Of a stretch of 64,000 bases of DNA, positions 43,480-54,020 are shown one piece after another. The notes beneath the pieces were generated by a model that was given only the letters and a program-made list of their open reading frames with translations, made no database searches and was not told the origin of the DNA. The number at the start of each line of letters is the position of its first letter. Position 1 is the first letter of the stretch. This DNA comes from Bremia lactucae (taxonomy: Eukaryota; Oomycota; Peronosporomycetes; Peronosporales; Peronosporaceae), in assembly GCF_004359215.1 (NCBI RefSeq), contig NC_090614.1, positions 2,777,518-2,841,517 of the forward strand. The letters are read 5' to 3'. The position numbers and the translations under genes were made by a program.

Positions 43480-44800
43480 TTATCAGTGTGAGAACGCGAG
43501 TCGGGCCAGCCGTAAACCCTCTGCTATACACGTTACAAATTGACGATCAACATGCGGCTGTAGCCGAGTTCATAAAACAGGACTCGACAGGGCCCCCAAA
43601 AATTGACCTCGCTTTACCAGCGAGGCACTGCAAACGCAGAGGTGTTAAAAAACAGGGTGCTCAACAGTTAGAAGTTTTGAGATAGCAGCATTCACGTGCT
43701 GTTATTGAGCCGAAGCTTTCGCGTCGACTCGAAAGCTTAAAGATCGAATTCTCAAAGTTTAAGGCAGTCGAAGGCGACTCTCTTTTGAGAAGGTTCGTCG
43801 ACTTTGACGACGGCATAGAAGCTCGTTCTATCAGTGATAACGCGACGAAAATGAAATTTGGCATGTCCAACTTAGCCAAACGTACCAAATCGTCGGCCTC
43901 GGGGCTCAAGCTTCACGACTCACATTTTTTTGGGTCGTATAAGGTCTTTAAGACCCGGCTTAGGCAAAATCTGAGCCGCCACTTGTGGAATTTAGGGCAC
44001 GAGCCGAGCTCCTGGATTTAAAGGGGGGCAAGCGTGACCTACAAACTTATGCCCAACATACATGATGCCTTGTAAGCTGTATTGTGAGTCATCCTATAAA
44101 GAGTTCACAGTGTCATTAAAGATCTAGACGATCCTGTCGAGACTCACTTGTTCCGTCTCGAACATGAGACATTTCACAGATAGCGAAACAGGGGGAGCTT
44201 ATCGTCCACCGAGACCACATGAAAAAGGCGGCCCAGAACCCATGGCTTTCTCCAATGTAGAGAGAGAAAATCAGGCTCTCGTATTCACAAACGATTACAG
44301 AAATGTAGTCGTTGCCATAAGACGGGCCGCCACGAGTATGAGTGTAGTTCCTCATGGGCAGTGCCTAGAAACGCTGGGCGAAAGGATCGACCTCCTGCTA
44401 GATGCAGTGGAGGACGCGGATCCGACGGTATTGCGAATTTGGAACGGCGAGGCGGATCGTAAAAAAACGGTCGGGGTCAGCAGGTGCGGAGCGCCTTACT
44501 GATCCAGCAACGTCAAAAGAATTTGAAGGCCTTTTGACGAAAGTTACTCCTCACACACAAACATTGTGTGTAACTGCCCCAGTTAAAGAGGTTGAACTCA
44601 TCACCTTGAAGATTATAGTGGCAAGAAAATTGTCACTAAAGTTTTAGTAGATCATGGGACGCCGAACAATTATGTTTGACGCAAATCAATAGAAGATGGC
44701 AGCCTCAATTTATTGAGCGCGATATTCCACTAACGAGATTGACAGTGCGCCTAGTAACAGGCGCATCTGTAGAGAAATATGTCGTTGGTATCGAATACAT
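43480..44800 (+). pseudogene. Gypsy family 3 gag and protease, heavily decayed
   Basis: Aligns with the gag at 13021-14325. Segments include VEGDSLLRR-like sequence near 43768, EFRARAELLDLKGGKRDL (about 43993-44040), YRPPRPHEKGGPEPMAFSNV (about 44200), then protease pieces FEGLLTKVTPHTQTLCVTA (about 44523-44575). The zinc knuckle and the protease Asp are no longer recognisable. It lies downstream of the LINE-split LTR3 and is probably the internal part of that element. Confidence 0.6.
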
Positions 44801-45208
44801 GTTAAAGGGTATATAGCACGATGATGATTTTACCGCGCTGGATTTGGATGACAATTTAATATAATCCTTGGATTAATAGAGTTCAAAAAGTACGAGTCAT
44901 GCATTAACTGGCAGCATCAAGCCGTGGTGATGCCTGTCTCGCGTTCATCACATAATCATCTGATAAACGTCTCGGAGCGTCTACAAATGTTTGATGTCCT
45001 AGGAGTGAGTGCGATGGCCTTATTTGTGGTTCAATCGTTAGCACGACCGCACAAGACCTCAGTGTGGTAACCCATAACACTGTGTAGTTAGATGCCGACG
45101 GCTGTGCTTAAGCATATGCAGCGTTCAAATGCGACCATTCAAATAAGTTGAGTAGGTCTAAACAAAAATGCTGGTTCGAATGCAACATCCAAGAAAATTA
45201 GAAACGCC

Positions 45209-45224
45209 TGTGTATAAGAGACAG
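45209..45224 (+). other. Exact 16-nt match to Tn5/Nextera mosaic end
   Basis: TGTGTATAAGAGACAG is the last 16 nt of the 19-bp Tn5 mosaic end used in Nextera-type libraries. It lies in otherwise decayed repeat sequence. An untrimmed adapter or chimeric read joined into the assembly is the simplest explanation; a real genomic copy is less likely by chance. Confidence 0.6.
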
Positions 45225-45389
45225 TGAGAAAGTCCGAGATCGACTGGAGAGTCGATCGTAGATGATTTCGCTGTGGTTGCACAACTACAGCTTGAAGCAG
45301 TTGGGGGGGGTCACTCCTCCAAAAAATAAGAAAATTAGTACCATATAGATTGCGCAATTAATATCGAAGAATCTGAGTAAATAATTATT

Positions 45390-45965
45390 AGAATTTATTC
45401 CCAGAAAGAAACCGAGACGTTGAACAACTTGGTTGATACCGGATCAAGTGTAGGAGGTTGTATGCTTCATCCGGTAGCGCCTCCGAAGTTAACTTCATAA
45501 AAGTTGCCTGTGGTCTAAGTAGTGGTAAGTCAAGCAGATTTGCGTAATTGTAGCATATGACAATTACATGGCTAACATTTGGTCGGCAATAGTACACTCT
45601 GAAAATGAACGGGCTCTCAGCAGCTCATCTTAGGACGAAAGAGTCCACGATGTGACGACTCGAATTGGACTTTTAACGTGTCAATTCTGGAAGCCGTTAG
45701 AATAAATTCTTCGTATAAGAATTTGATGATCGAATTCAAGGATGTGCTCCCAGATTTGGAATCGTGCGAGTCGCCTAAGGAGAAAGGTATTCGGCACGAA
45801 GTCGATCTGTGACAAGTTCGAAATACTGTGTCATGAAGAAGTGGCCACTCTCTCGTGAACAGATATTAGCGATCGAAATTTTTTTGCCGAACACTTTGCA
45901 GTGGGTCATATGAGGGTGAAAATCCCCCCCATATAGCATACAGCAACAGGAGGCTACAGGATTTA
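45390..45965 (+). pseudogene. Decayed Gypsy protease/RT-start remnants
   Basis: Near 45420-45490 the plus strand encodes NLVDTGSSVGGCMLHP, which contains an aspartic-protease-like D-T-G-S. Further on, about 45715-45810 reads IEFKDVLPDLESCESPKEKG, then IRHEVDL, the region just before RT in Gypsy elements. After that the frame is lost. It belongs to the graveyard of nested elements in 43-50.7 kb. Confidence 0.45.
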
Positions 45966-46361
45966 TCAATAAATTGAGCGCTGCAATGGACCGGCTCAAA
46001 CGCTGATAAGTAAAACGAAATTTTGTGGCATCGGCGTTTGAGCACCATTGACGGTATGTCATAGAGTACCAGAACCTTCCTTTGTACTTTTGTGTACGTG
46101 AAGTTTCGGGGCACCTCACTTACACTGTTATCAATGTAATGAGTGAGCTTTCACGAGTTGCGTGAACCCTTTTTGGCATGCCAAACATGAAGTCCAGACT
46201 TACTGACTTCCGACAATTCATTGGAATCGGTAGCGGCTTCCGTAGAGCACTGCTGGACGGTGCAGGCTTAATTCACTATTGTGGGCCACCATAAAGACGG
46301 AGACGTTAGTGTCTGGCAGGACAGTGCTGACGCACTTCAAACATTAGACCATAAGGTTATA
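45966..46361. other. Scrambled retroelement debris
   Basis: Short pieces resemble LTR and internal sequences of the Gypsy families (for example CCTCACTTACACTGTTATCA near 46115, and GAAGTCCAGACTTACTGACTTCC near 46188, which is like the family 2 integrase). No continuous feature can be assigned. Confidence 0.3.
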
Positions 46362-46432
46362 CTTTTTTTCGTTGCTGGGGATTGAACCCGTGACCTATGA
46401 GATGGCACTGCCATACCATCTCTTCGTCAATG
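46362..46432 (-). mobile_element. tRNA-derived SINE-like sequence
   Basis: On the minus strand: an A-box-like TGGTATGGCAGTGCC, then CTCATAGGTCACGGGTTCAATCCCC, which contains a good B-box (GGTTCAATCC), then a short A-rich tail (CAACGAAAAAAAG). This is the layout of a tRNA-related SINE. It interrupts decayed Gypsy RT sequence. Boundaries are approximate. Confidence 0.5.
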
Positions 46433-46800
46433 ATTTGGATGAATTCTATCAGGTTCTCATGCGAAAACAGGATATTCTGCTCACGGCAATTAGCACTCCA
46501 AGCAGAACGCTATGGAGTGGATAGATGTGCTACAGGGGCTTAGTACTTGCACCTGCAACATTCAACAGATGTGTAGCCAGTCTGTTGAGATCGGTGCGTG
46601 ATGTCATACCGAGGTTTTAAGTGACATTTTCGCTCATAGCAGAGCCATGAACAGATAGTTCGAATTTGAAGTACATTGTACACATGCTCGAGAGATTCTT
46701 TCATACATGAGAAGCATAAGTTGTACGCAAATCTCAAGAAGTGTGCTTCCGCTGCAAGCAAAATATCACTTGTTGGGTGCATCATGGGTGAACATATAAT
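46433..46800 (+). pseudogene. Decayed Gypsy reverse transcriptase fragment
   Basis: Plus-strand peptides NDLDEFYQVLMRKQDILLTA and, after a stop, LVLAPATFNRCVASLLRSVR match the RT fingers/palm region seen at 19440-19660. The YxDD region is lost after a stop near 46617. Confidence 0.6.
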
Positions 46801-46926
46801 CCTGAAAAGAGCAAGCGATAAGACTGGCCAGTGCTAGCCCTTCAATCACGTAAGGGTAGCTTTAACGAAACGCTAGGCTATTTATATAGAGCTGAGTTTA
46901 GCCGGTAAGGGCATGATCAGCGTTGT

Positions 46927-47320
46927 TCACCAAAACTCAATAATCGGGAGTATTGTGTTCAGCTTAGGTGATTCTGTATGCACACCGCACAGAAAGTCTT
47001 CATTGACGCGATTAAAACGTTCAGTCTGACCATCGATCTGCAGCTGTTCCGCCGTGGGCATGTCTAGTTCGGTGTCAAGCAGCAGAAGTTTTACTTCCAA
47101 AATGCACCTATGAAACGGAGTCTTTGTTCGAGACAGATGACAATTGCAAGCCATATCGAAAAACTCGATCAACAAGCAGCTTAACTGTACTTTCACCATC
47201 CATAGTATCTGGCACAGCCGCTAAACTATATCCTGTTTTGATCAATCAATCGGTCGACAAAGACCACGATCCCCGTGTTGCCTTCCAAATCTTTCGTGAG
47301 AGATATGCAGTTCGTTCGAC
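46927..47320 (-). pseudogene. Decayed Gypsy integrase fragment (minus)
   Basis: The minus-strand frame 47199-46927 carries DTELDMPTAEQLQIDGQTER and FNRVNEDFLCGVHTESPK, the conserved segment after the second catalytic Asp of Gypsy integrases. No catalytic residues are intact. Confidence 0.65.
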
Positions 47321-47324
47321 TTAG

Positions 47325-47670
47325 TCAATGGCTATCATCAACTGCTCATGCAAACTAGTGATACTCCGCTTACAGCAATTATTCCTCAAGTGGTATGTTC
47401 TGTTGATGCTTTAACGGCTTTCCAGTGTCCCGTCTTTAACCGTCTATTGACACAACTGTTTCGCCTCCGAGAGGTTATGCACAGACAATTTAATAACAAA
47501 TGCGCCCAAAATTGTGGTGACAAGGGTCGGCCAGATTTGGATAACCACATAGGCCACATGTGAGCAGTATACTGGAAAGCAGCTGTGTTCCAACGCATCC
47601 AAATAGATTTTTTGCCCTTGATGTCGTGCAAAATAAGTATAAAGCTACATCGACGCTTAATCGATAACAA
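47325..47670 (+). pseudogene. Decayed Gypsy RT fragment (plus)
   Basis: Plus frame 47348-47563: MQTSDTPLTAIIPQV, then FQCPVFNRLLTQLFRLREVM and KGRPDLDNHIGHM, a family 1-like RT segment lacking the YxDD box. It is directly next to the opposite-strand integrase fragment. Confidence 0.55.
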
Positions 47671-47679
47671 TTTTTCTGG

Positions 47680-48300
47680 TATTGCTTGTGCGGCGGATCA
47701 TCCGCGCATCGAATTTCCCTCATGCTGATGTATTGCACTATCGGATTCTCTATGATGCGCGTGATAATTGAGCGTTAATGTCTTCGAGAATTTACAAACG
47801 GCTTGGTGAGCAATAGCTACAAGTGGTCCATTCTGTATTAATGGGTCTACCTATATTCGCACAACGGTTTAAAACCCCGACACATGCAACTGTGCAACTT
47901 GCCAGATTGGCCGCACTCACTGGGAGTAGTGAGTCCAATAGTATGGAGTATATGTACAATACACCCCATCCTATTGTTTTGACGAATATCCTTTCCGAAA
48001 AAATTTGTGTTTGGACCGGCATAGAAGCAGCATTAAGCATTTTATAGGCATGCACAACGCGCCATTTACCATTTGGCTTCTTGACACGTACTGTCAGTGT
48101 CGAATGGGGGACTGACTCTCACGTATAGTTTCGGCCGTGTAAGATATGGCGAATGACGTTATGCTATTCGTTTGGTAAGGCCACTGTCGTGTTACAAAGT
48201 ATTTGGCTCACGGAAACCAGGTACGTAAACGTTGATCAGGAGGTAACAGACGGTTGATAATGACACACCACGTCTTGGATTTTATTCGAAGGTAAAACCG
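47680..48300 (-). pseudogene. Decayed Gypsy integrase and RT-start pieces
   Basis: 47700-47960 contains integrase zinc-finger-like and core remnants (matching the region at 25360-25640); 48000-48290 on the minus strand matches the RT start (AYKMLNAASMPVQTQI at 48045, as in NKLKAATIPAQTPIP at 4275). All are fragmented. Confidence 0.45.
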
Positions 48301-48309
48301 GATTTGTCG

Positions 48310-49440
48310 GCTCTTTATGGGTCGTTGTTCCGCTGCGGGTACCAATTGCCGCTTTTGTGTCCTCAAGAACAGCTTTTATCCAGAAGCGATGATAAATTTA
48401 ACTCAGGATCTGGCTGAACGATCACAATATCAGATATCTCACCAGCCTTTAGGTTCTGACCGAACTTATCAACAAATCTTTCGTCTAGCCCTAAATGAGT
48501 ATGTTGCGAAGGAAGCTCTCAACGTTTCTGGTCACTCATTGCCAGAAACGTTGTGTACACAGCTACTGCTGATATCACTCGGTAACGTTGCAGACTCTCG
48601 GGTCTTGCAGTACACGGCTTTTGTCCCTGTTGTCTCGATGTCGAGATTTTACACGTTGCAGAGACCGGTACATTTTTTTCTAATATTTAAAGTTTCTTCA
48701 ATTTAACTTTGCTATTAAAAGAGCCAGTGTCCGGTCCGACACCCAATGAAGAGTTATTCATGTCAAACTATTTAAAATCAGTAAGCGTTACGTATTAACT
48801 ACACGTGTATTTTATGAATCCAACCTCGTCCAACAAATGCACGCGTAGTGACATGCTTCTAAGACCTTCCATGAAAAACGTTAAGCTGCTTAGCAGCGAC
48901 AAGAGTTTGCAACTCTTGAACATTGTCTGATAGGTCTTTAATCCGGACGGGAGGATTAGAAGCGGGAGCGCACGCAATTAGTTTGATCACATTTCTGTTG
49001 CAGCATATCCCACGTAGGAAATGCGACATATGAGACGAGTGCGTGTGATAGCCCATTCGCTGGCTCTTCCACCGAGTTTGGCGATGGACAAACTGACTCT
49101 CTGTTGCTTTTTTTGTAGCATACTAAAGATGATATTTTCTTTCTCTTTGCTCTCATACTTATAAAGCTTGAAGACTAGAGGGCGTGCCTTAGACTACATC
49201 AATGTACCGAGACGCTGTAGATGCGCAAGTGGTCATGGAGCTGTCGAACAACATTGGCCTCGAAATGCATAAACGCTTAGCCTCACATCAAGCACCTCTA
49301 GGGCCCGAATGAGGATATGATCTATTTGCACAGGCCCAAATATGACTTTTAGTTCATTTAAAGCAGAACGTTGAGCATCTGAGATGCTATCGACTAATCC
49401 ATCCTCACAAAGAGAAAGTCTCATAAAGACTCAGACGTAG
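48310..49440 (-). pseudogene. Decayed Gypsy family 1 linker and gag (minus)
   Basis: 48317-48520 aligns with the protease-RT linker at 4600-4760 (CTTTTGTGTC block). 49424-48795 is a divergent gag: SISDAQRSALNELKVIFGP, then LSHALVSYVAFPTWDMLQQK matching WALMCSTSINDAFPSWDSL in the copy at 6600. The protease region between them is missing. Confidence 0.55.
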
Positions 49441-49660
49441 ATTGACTACAAGTGCTACCAGGTAGCGGAGCTATCTCGCTCTGCTGGTGGCATTTGCATT
49501 TAAGTCAGAGGAAGCCTTGTCGACTTGTATACTCACTGATTGCTATGAAAACCAACTAGCCTAACAACTCGGAGAGTCGTACAAGCTCGTAGAGCTTAAT
49601 GAGTCGAGTTCAAGGGACTCAGTGATTCGTCCGCTGTGGACATGTCTAATCTAGTGCCAA
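49441..49660 (-). repeat. Family 1 5' leader remnant
   Basis: AGACTCAGACGTAGATTGACTACAAGTGCTACCAGG and AACAACTCGGAGAGTCGTACA match the leader at 7030-7200 between LTR1 and gag. No LTR adjoins; integrase sequence follows directly. Confidence 0.5.
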
Positions 49661-50480
49661 GCACTCGGAAAATTAATTTTCAAAATTTTACCTGAGAAGC
49701 GGAGGTCTTCATCCTAGACAATTACTACCGGCAAACCATTTGTCGAATAACGCGGCCAATCAACAGCTTTGCTCTACCTTAACCATCAATTATGTATGGC
49801 ACAGCCGCGAAATGAGCCTTTAGCTTAATTGGTCAACGAAGACCACAATGTCTATGTTGTCATCCGAACATGGGGAAGTCCAAGCACAAAATCCATCCTA
49901 TATTGGATGAGTTTTGTGCTTGGACTTCCCTGGATTGTGGGTACGGGCTAACTGGCCAGTGGCGCAGTTGCATGAGCCGAGGGCTTAACCCGTCGGCAAG
50001 TTTAGCATGTGCGAACGCAGGTGCTAACGATCTGTAAAGCTTGGGCCACCAGTAACTCTGGCTCACGGAGCTGTAGGTCTTTTCTCGACCGTACCGACCA
50101 TATCATGTGCCACAAAGAAGATTCGATACTTGATTACTTCATCGTAAGGGACGACGATGCGTTGAAAATCCGCGGCATCAGTCGAATAAAACAAAAGCTC
50201 TTATCGTTAAAATAGCGATGTAAGCTTGGTTTCAAACGAGCCGACATTTTATGTGTCGAGTTTCAAGCCTGTTGCCAAGACCACAAAGCAAAGCCACGCA
50301 GTGGTCATCCGGAGCATATTCCGAGCGGATTTGATCAGTGATCGGTGACGTCAGAGTTGTCACATGACAAAACTCATAGTCAGGGCGGCGTGATAACGCA
50401 TCAGCCAAAGCATTTTGCTTTTCCGGCTTATACTTAACGTTAAAGTTATTTCTACCAAGTGACAATTGTGCCGAAGAGTA
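49660..50480 (-). pseudogene. Decayed Gypsy integrase and RNase H-integrase linker
   Basis: Minus frame 50465-50232 has NFNVKYKPEKQNALADALSR and RSEYAPDDHCVALLCGL, the linker between RNase H and integrase. Further on are the zinc-finger and core regions (50066-49860). A 26-bp inverted duplication at 49873-49930 lies in the MDFVLGLP core region. Confidence 0.6.
49873..49930. repeat. 26-bp near-perfect inverted repeat (hairpin)
   Basis: Arms 49873-49898 and 49905-49930 are complementary at 24 of 26 positions, with a 6-nt loop TATATT. One arm is native integrase sequence; the other is an inverted copy of it. Confidence 0.75.
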
Positions 50481-50499
50481 AACACCTCTGTAAGGTCTC

Positions 50500-50660
50500 G
50501 TACGCTTATGGATTATAGCAAAAGCCTTAGGTACGCACGGAACGCTTTAAAAAAGGGGCCCTAAAGTTTACTTACACATTTTTTTAAGAAATTAACTATA
50601 CATATTTTAATATAGTTTCTCCCACCAATCTATATTTGGTGGCTGAGACGTGCTTACACT
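50500..50660 (-). repeat. LTR1 remnant
   Basis: GCAAAAGCCTTAGGTACGCACGGAACGC and CACCAATCTATATTTGGTGGC resemble LTR1 at 7290-7430. Short and diverged. Confidence 0.45.
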
Positions 50661-50869
50661 ATTGATTGATATGCAGTCACATGTACTAATGCAGAGGAAA
50701 TTGCACCTAGGTGTGCCACACCACATGAATTGTCCAACTGGATTTTCACACCGCAATAAAAACAAATTTTGATGAGTTTGCTTTGAAGCCTTCGCTACTT
50801 GTAGTATTCCAAGAGGTGCCATTAAATTGATAAAATTTGCTTTTCTTTCATAGCACTTGAGCTCTCAGC

Positions 50870-52429
50870 TTAAAAGTTGTTTTTCTTTCTAGGCACTTCA
50901 TAGTCTAAACATTCAAACCACTTCCGTGGCTTCTGCGTGCTACGATACGAGCTATCACCAGTCAAAAATGCCGTATCCGCATGGTTTAAACGGGGTCTGT
51001 AGAATTGATTGCGATAGTGGTCTTTAAACTTGTCCGCACTAATGCCTCCTAGACAACTTTCATACTCGACAAGTCCATCATTTTCCTTAGACTTGTGGTT
51101 AATGAGCTTGGCCACAAGAATGCTTGGGACATGAAAGATGGACATGAGTCCATAGTAACTGTCACTGCACATGGCCGCGGCAACATTCTCGCGATACACT
51201 TTCTGGGCAGCTACGTAAGCAATATTGGTGGTTACGTCGCTATATTGTTCGCCCTCGTATATAGTCGAACGGCGCGAATTTGGCACGGGACATTGATCGA
51301 ACATGTCCAGTATATCGACTTTGATGTCAATATGTTTTCCTTTATCGCAGACGTCAATGAGATAGTCGGACGCCATGCTGCCCATCATTGGTGGACTCGA
51401 AGACACCCACGATGTTGTGTCACTAATTGAGCACTTGTTGTTGGCAATGGCAGTAGCCATGACAAGACCACCCATGGAGTGGGTTACTATAATCGTATTA
51501 TCAATAATTCCAGCGTCCAAATCACTAGTATCACTCATTGAAAGCGCAAGATTGCAGAACTTTTGTTGAAGCGTTTCATTCATCCATCCGGCTTCCAAGC
51601 TTTCTACGACGGCATATTTGACAACCGAGCAGCATGGCGCATGGTCCCGCATATCACCAAGTTTTTGTGGAATCAAGTGAGGCGAATCTTGCACTGTGTC
51701 TCTGTCAATGGGATTCCCTGATCCATGGAGAAACATACACGGACGCGGTGTAGTATTGCACGTTTCACAGCTAGAAGCTTCCATAACCAGATGAGCCTCT
51801 GGTTTCAACCTTCTCGACACGCTTGATGGCATGTCGTGGCCAGTGGCAAGTGCGAGAGCTATAGGCGTCAATGTCGTGGGTTTCTCGACGCTTTCACAGA
51901 TAATTGTCTTTCCATTGAAAGCTGGCTTGAAAACGGTAATATGACGGTCNNNNNNNNNNNNNNNNNNNNNNNNNNNNNNNNNNNNNNNNNNNNNNNNNNN
52001 NNNNNNNNNNNNNNNNNNNNNNNNNNNNNNNNNNNNNNNNNNNNNNNNNGTCGCACTTGGAATCGGGGTGGCATCATTCAATGCCTGTAGAATTCCATCA
52101 AAAGGTATGATGCTAGAAGATAGACACTGCGTCATTTTAGAATTGGACGCATCTGTAGTCGTGAGAAATGCAGATCCATTAAACACCGTGTAAACATGCG
52201 TCTCATCGTCGTCATTAAAGGTGGCGTAGCTGTTGTAGAGCACTTTGGAAGCATTGTTGTAAAATACGGGCGTGGCGAAAATGTCAAATTCCGAGTGGCC
52301 ATGGAAAAACATGTTCTTGCGTTTGTAAGTGACATGAAGCTTTACAGATGAAGCGTCACGAAGCGAAGGGACTGGCGATGCGATTGCGCAGCTTAACAAA
52401 GCGAGGACAGACGGCAACAGCAGTATCAT
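50870..52429 (-). CDS. Secreted alpha/beta hydrolase (lipase-like), copy 3 (assembly gap inside)
   Basis: Close paralogue of the gene at 16686-18287. The start is the ATG at 52429-52427, giving MILLLPSVLALLSCAIASP, a signal peptide. The open frame continues 43 codons upstream by chance, since that DNA is also non-coding upstream sequence of copy 1. Nucleophile elbow VTHSMGGLVMA, oxyanion motif FLHGSG (Leu to Ser relative to copy 1), Asp in ENDGLVEY and His in LNHADTAF are all present. 100 Ns (51950-52049) replace 48 residues of copy 1 (about 142 nt), so the printed 519 codons understate a protein of about 533. Otherwise intact and likely functional. Confidence 0.8.
   Translation of the reverse strand: MILLLPSVLALLSCAIASPVPSLRDASSVKLHVTYKRKNMFFHGHSEFDIFATPVFYNNASKVLYNSYATFNDDDETHVYTVFNGSAFLTTTDASNSKMTQCLSSSIIPFDGILQALNDATPIPSAXXXXXXXXXXXXXXXXXXXXXXXXXXXXXXXXXXDRHITVFKPAFNGKTIICESVEKPTTLTPIALALATGHDMPSSVSRRLKPEAHLVMEASSCETCNTTPRPCMFLHGSGNPIDRDTVQDSPHLIPQKLGDMRDHAPCCSVVKYAVVESLEAGWMNETLQQKFCNLALSMSDTSDLDAGIIDNTIIVTHSMGGLVMATAIANNKCSISDTTSWVSSSPPMMGSMASDYLIDVCDKGKHIDIKVDILDMFDQCPVPNSRRSTIYEGEQYSDVTTNIAYVAAQKVYRENVAAAMCSDSYYGLMSIFHVPSILVAKLINHKSKENDGLVEYESCLGGISADKFKDHYRNQFYRPRLNHADTAFLTGDSSYRSTQKPRKWFECLDYEVPRKKNNF
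51950..52049. other. Assembly gap (100 N)
   Basis: Exactly 100 Ns inside hydrolase copy 3. Alignment to copy 1 implies about 142 missing bases, so 100 is a placeholder length. Confidence 0.95.
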
Positions 52430-53044
52430 GAATGTTGTCACTGCTGTCCGAAATCGGATGAAAAAGGTTTGAGGCGTTGGGAAGTTTGAAAGACGGAAAT
52501 ATCGTGAAATTGTGAAGCTTTTTGCTAAAGCGGGAGTGTCGCCTTGGTTGTGCACCAAATCGCGATGGGCTTGTTAACTAATAACAAGTGAGCTTAAATA
52601 AGCTTGAGTTAAATCCATCAAATCGTCATTAGGTAACACAAGGTGTACTTATTTTGATCCAAAATTCTCCTTTCACTTTTACATCTATGATGTGCACGTT
52701 GCAGCTCTAATCTCGAGACTTTTAAGCTGGGATTTGGATGAAAAGTAATTGTGCTGTTTATGGTACAAATTGCTTGAGGTTCAATGACCTTCGCATGGAG
52801 TAGTAATAAGCATAAAGGTGTATTGAAGACGCAATACAGCATACATACAATTGTGACCTTCACACTTGGAGCTCTAGAAATTGCGCAATTTTTGCTCATT
52901 AAAATTCCAAATTCGCTTATAATTAACTCAAATAATGCTGATCTATAATTTACCATCGAGTAATTTAATTAGAGTAACGACCACGTAATTCTGACACCTT
53001 ATTCGGTATAATTGCTTCTACGACTCGCATACGGTGCGCAACAT
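52430..53044. other. Shared upstream region between hydrolase 3 and its pseudogene
   Basis: On the minus strand it aligns with the upstream region of copy 1 (16130-16670), with blocks TGCGCAATTTCTAGAGCT, CCATAAACAGCACAA and CAAGTACACCTTGTGTTAC-like sequence. The minus frame 52956-52618 is therefore non-coding. CACAATTT near 52507 may be the initiator. Confidence 0.6.
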
Positions 53045-54020
53045 CACGATTTATCGGATCAAAAGCTGCTTCTACAATAGCGCTACTTCACGTAATCGCA
53101 TCGTCGCCAGCCTTATCGTCGCTTTGTGACGCATCAAACGTAAAGATCCGTTTCTCTAATAAAATGCAAGAACATCCTTCTCCATTGCCACTCTAAAGGA
53201 GACTCAAAAGCGCGGGATTGGCCATCAAAAACTCCCTGCTCATCTTCAAAACGCTAGCATGTTCATCCACGCGCGTCTGCTTATCGCATTTGACAATATT
53301 ATAATCCAAAGCCATGAATTTATCATTGAACGACTGAGAAGGTTCACAACGTCATGTCACCGAGCTTGCCATTTTGTAATCACAAATGGCAGTGTCCATA
53401 ACTGGCCACCCATCAAGCGATGATCACGTCGTGTTGTTAATGATTCAGCTTAAGTATGATCTGTGTCACTCATTAAGAAGGTGCGTGCACAGAACTTTTG
53501 CGTAATATGCTCCTATTATTTATCCAAATTCCGCGGTTTGAAAGACTATCTAGCAACAAGAAGTTTAAACACGCATAATCGCTCAACATCCTAAATCAGG
53601 TCAACAAATGTTATGTTGGCTACAGTGAAATTGTTGACAAATACGGTTCGGTTGGTAACAGGGTGAGCACTGTAGCACTCGACCATCGAAGCTGCTTGCT
53701 AAGAAAGGTATCGACAACTACGCCGCCTTAATGCGCAGCGGCACTAACTTCGGACTTATGTCCATCTAAATCCCTCAGTGCATTGTCATCGGCAAAGTGC
53801 TTTAACAAAAGTCGAAGAAGAATGATGGACTCATCGAGGTTCGGGAAGTATACGTGATTTTTTTAAAGACAACAACTGCGATTGATTCTACTAGCCACAC
53901 CCGAATCACGCGCATAACGCGTATTTGACTGATCGAAGCTCGTTTCGAATCTCACAAATCCAGGCAAGTGTTTTGGATGTCTTACGCCCGCTATCTCTCA
54001 GACAAAAGCTATTATTAGGT
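53045..54020 (+). pseudogene. Decayed fourth alpha/beta hydrolase copy
   Basis: Fragments align in order with hydrolase 1: SPASLSSLCDASNVKI (53109, like SPVPSLRDAPSIKL), later FGLMSI-stop-IPQCIVIGKVL (53751), KKNDGLIEVRE (53818, keeping the acid residue), and SHTRITRI with FESHKSRQVFW (53895-53975). The nucleophile region is lost and many stops and frameshifts are present. It is head to head with hydrolase 3, so it may come from an inverted duplication. Confidence 0.65.

Noticed and set aside
45627..45665. Hammerhead-ribozyme-like GGACGAAAGAGTC
   Set aside because: Only the stem II 3' half and GAAA are present; the required CUGAUGA core with a matching stem is absent on both strands.
52618..52956. 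112-codon minus-strand ORF upstream of hydrolase 3
   Set aside because: The homologous DNA upstream of hydrolase 1 has stops, so this is duplicated non-coding promoter sequence.
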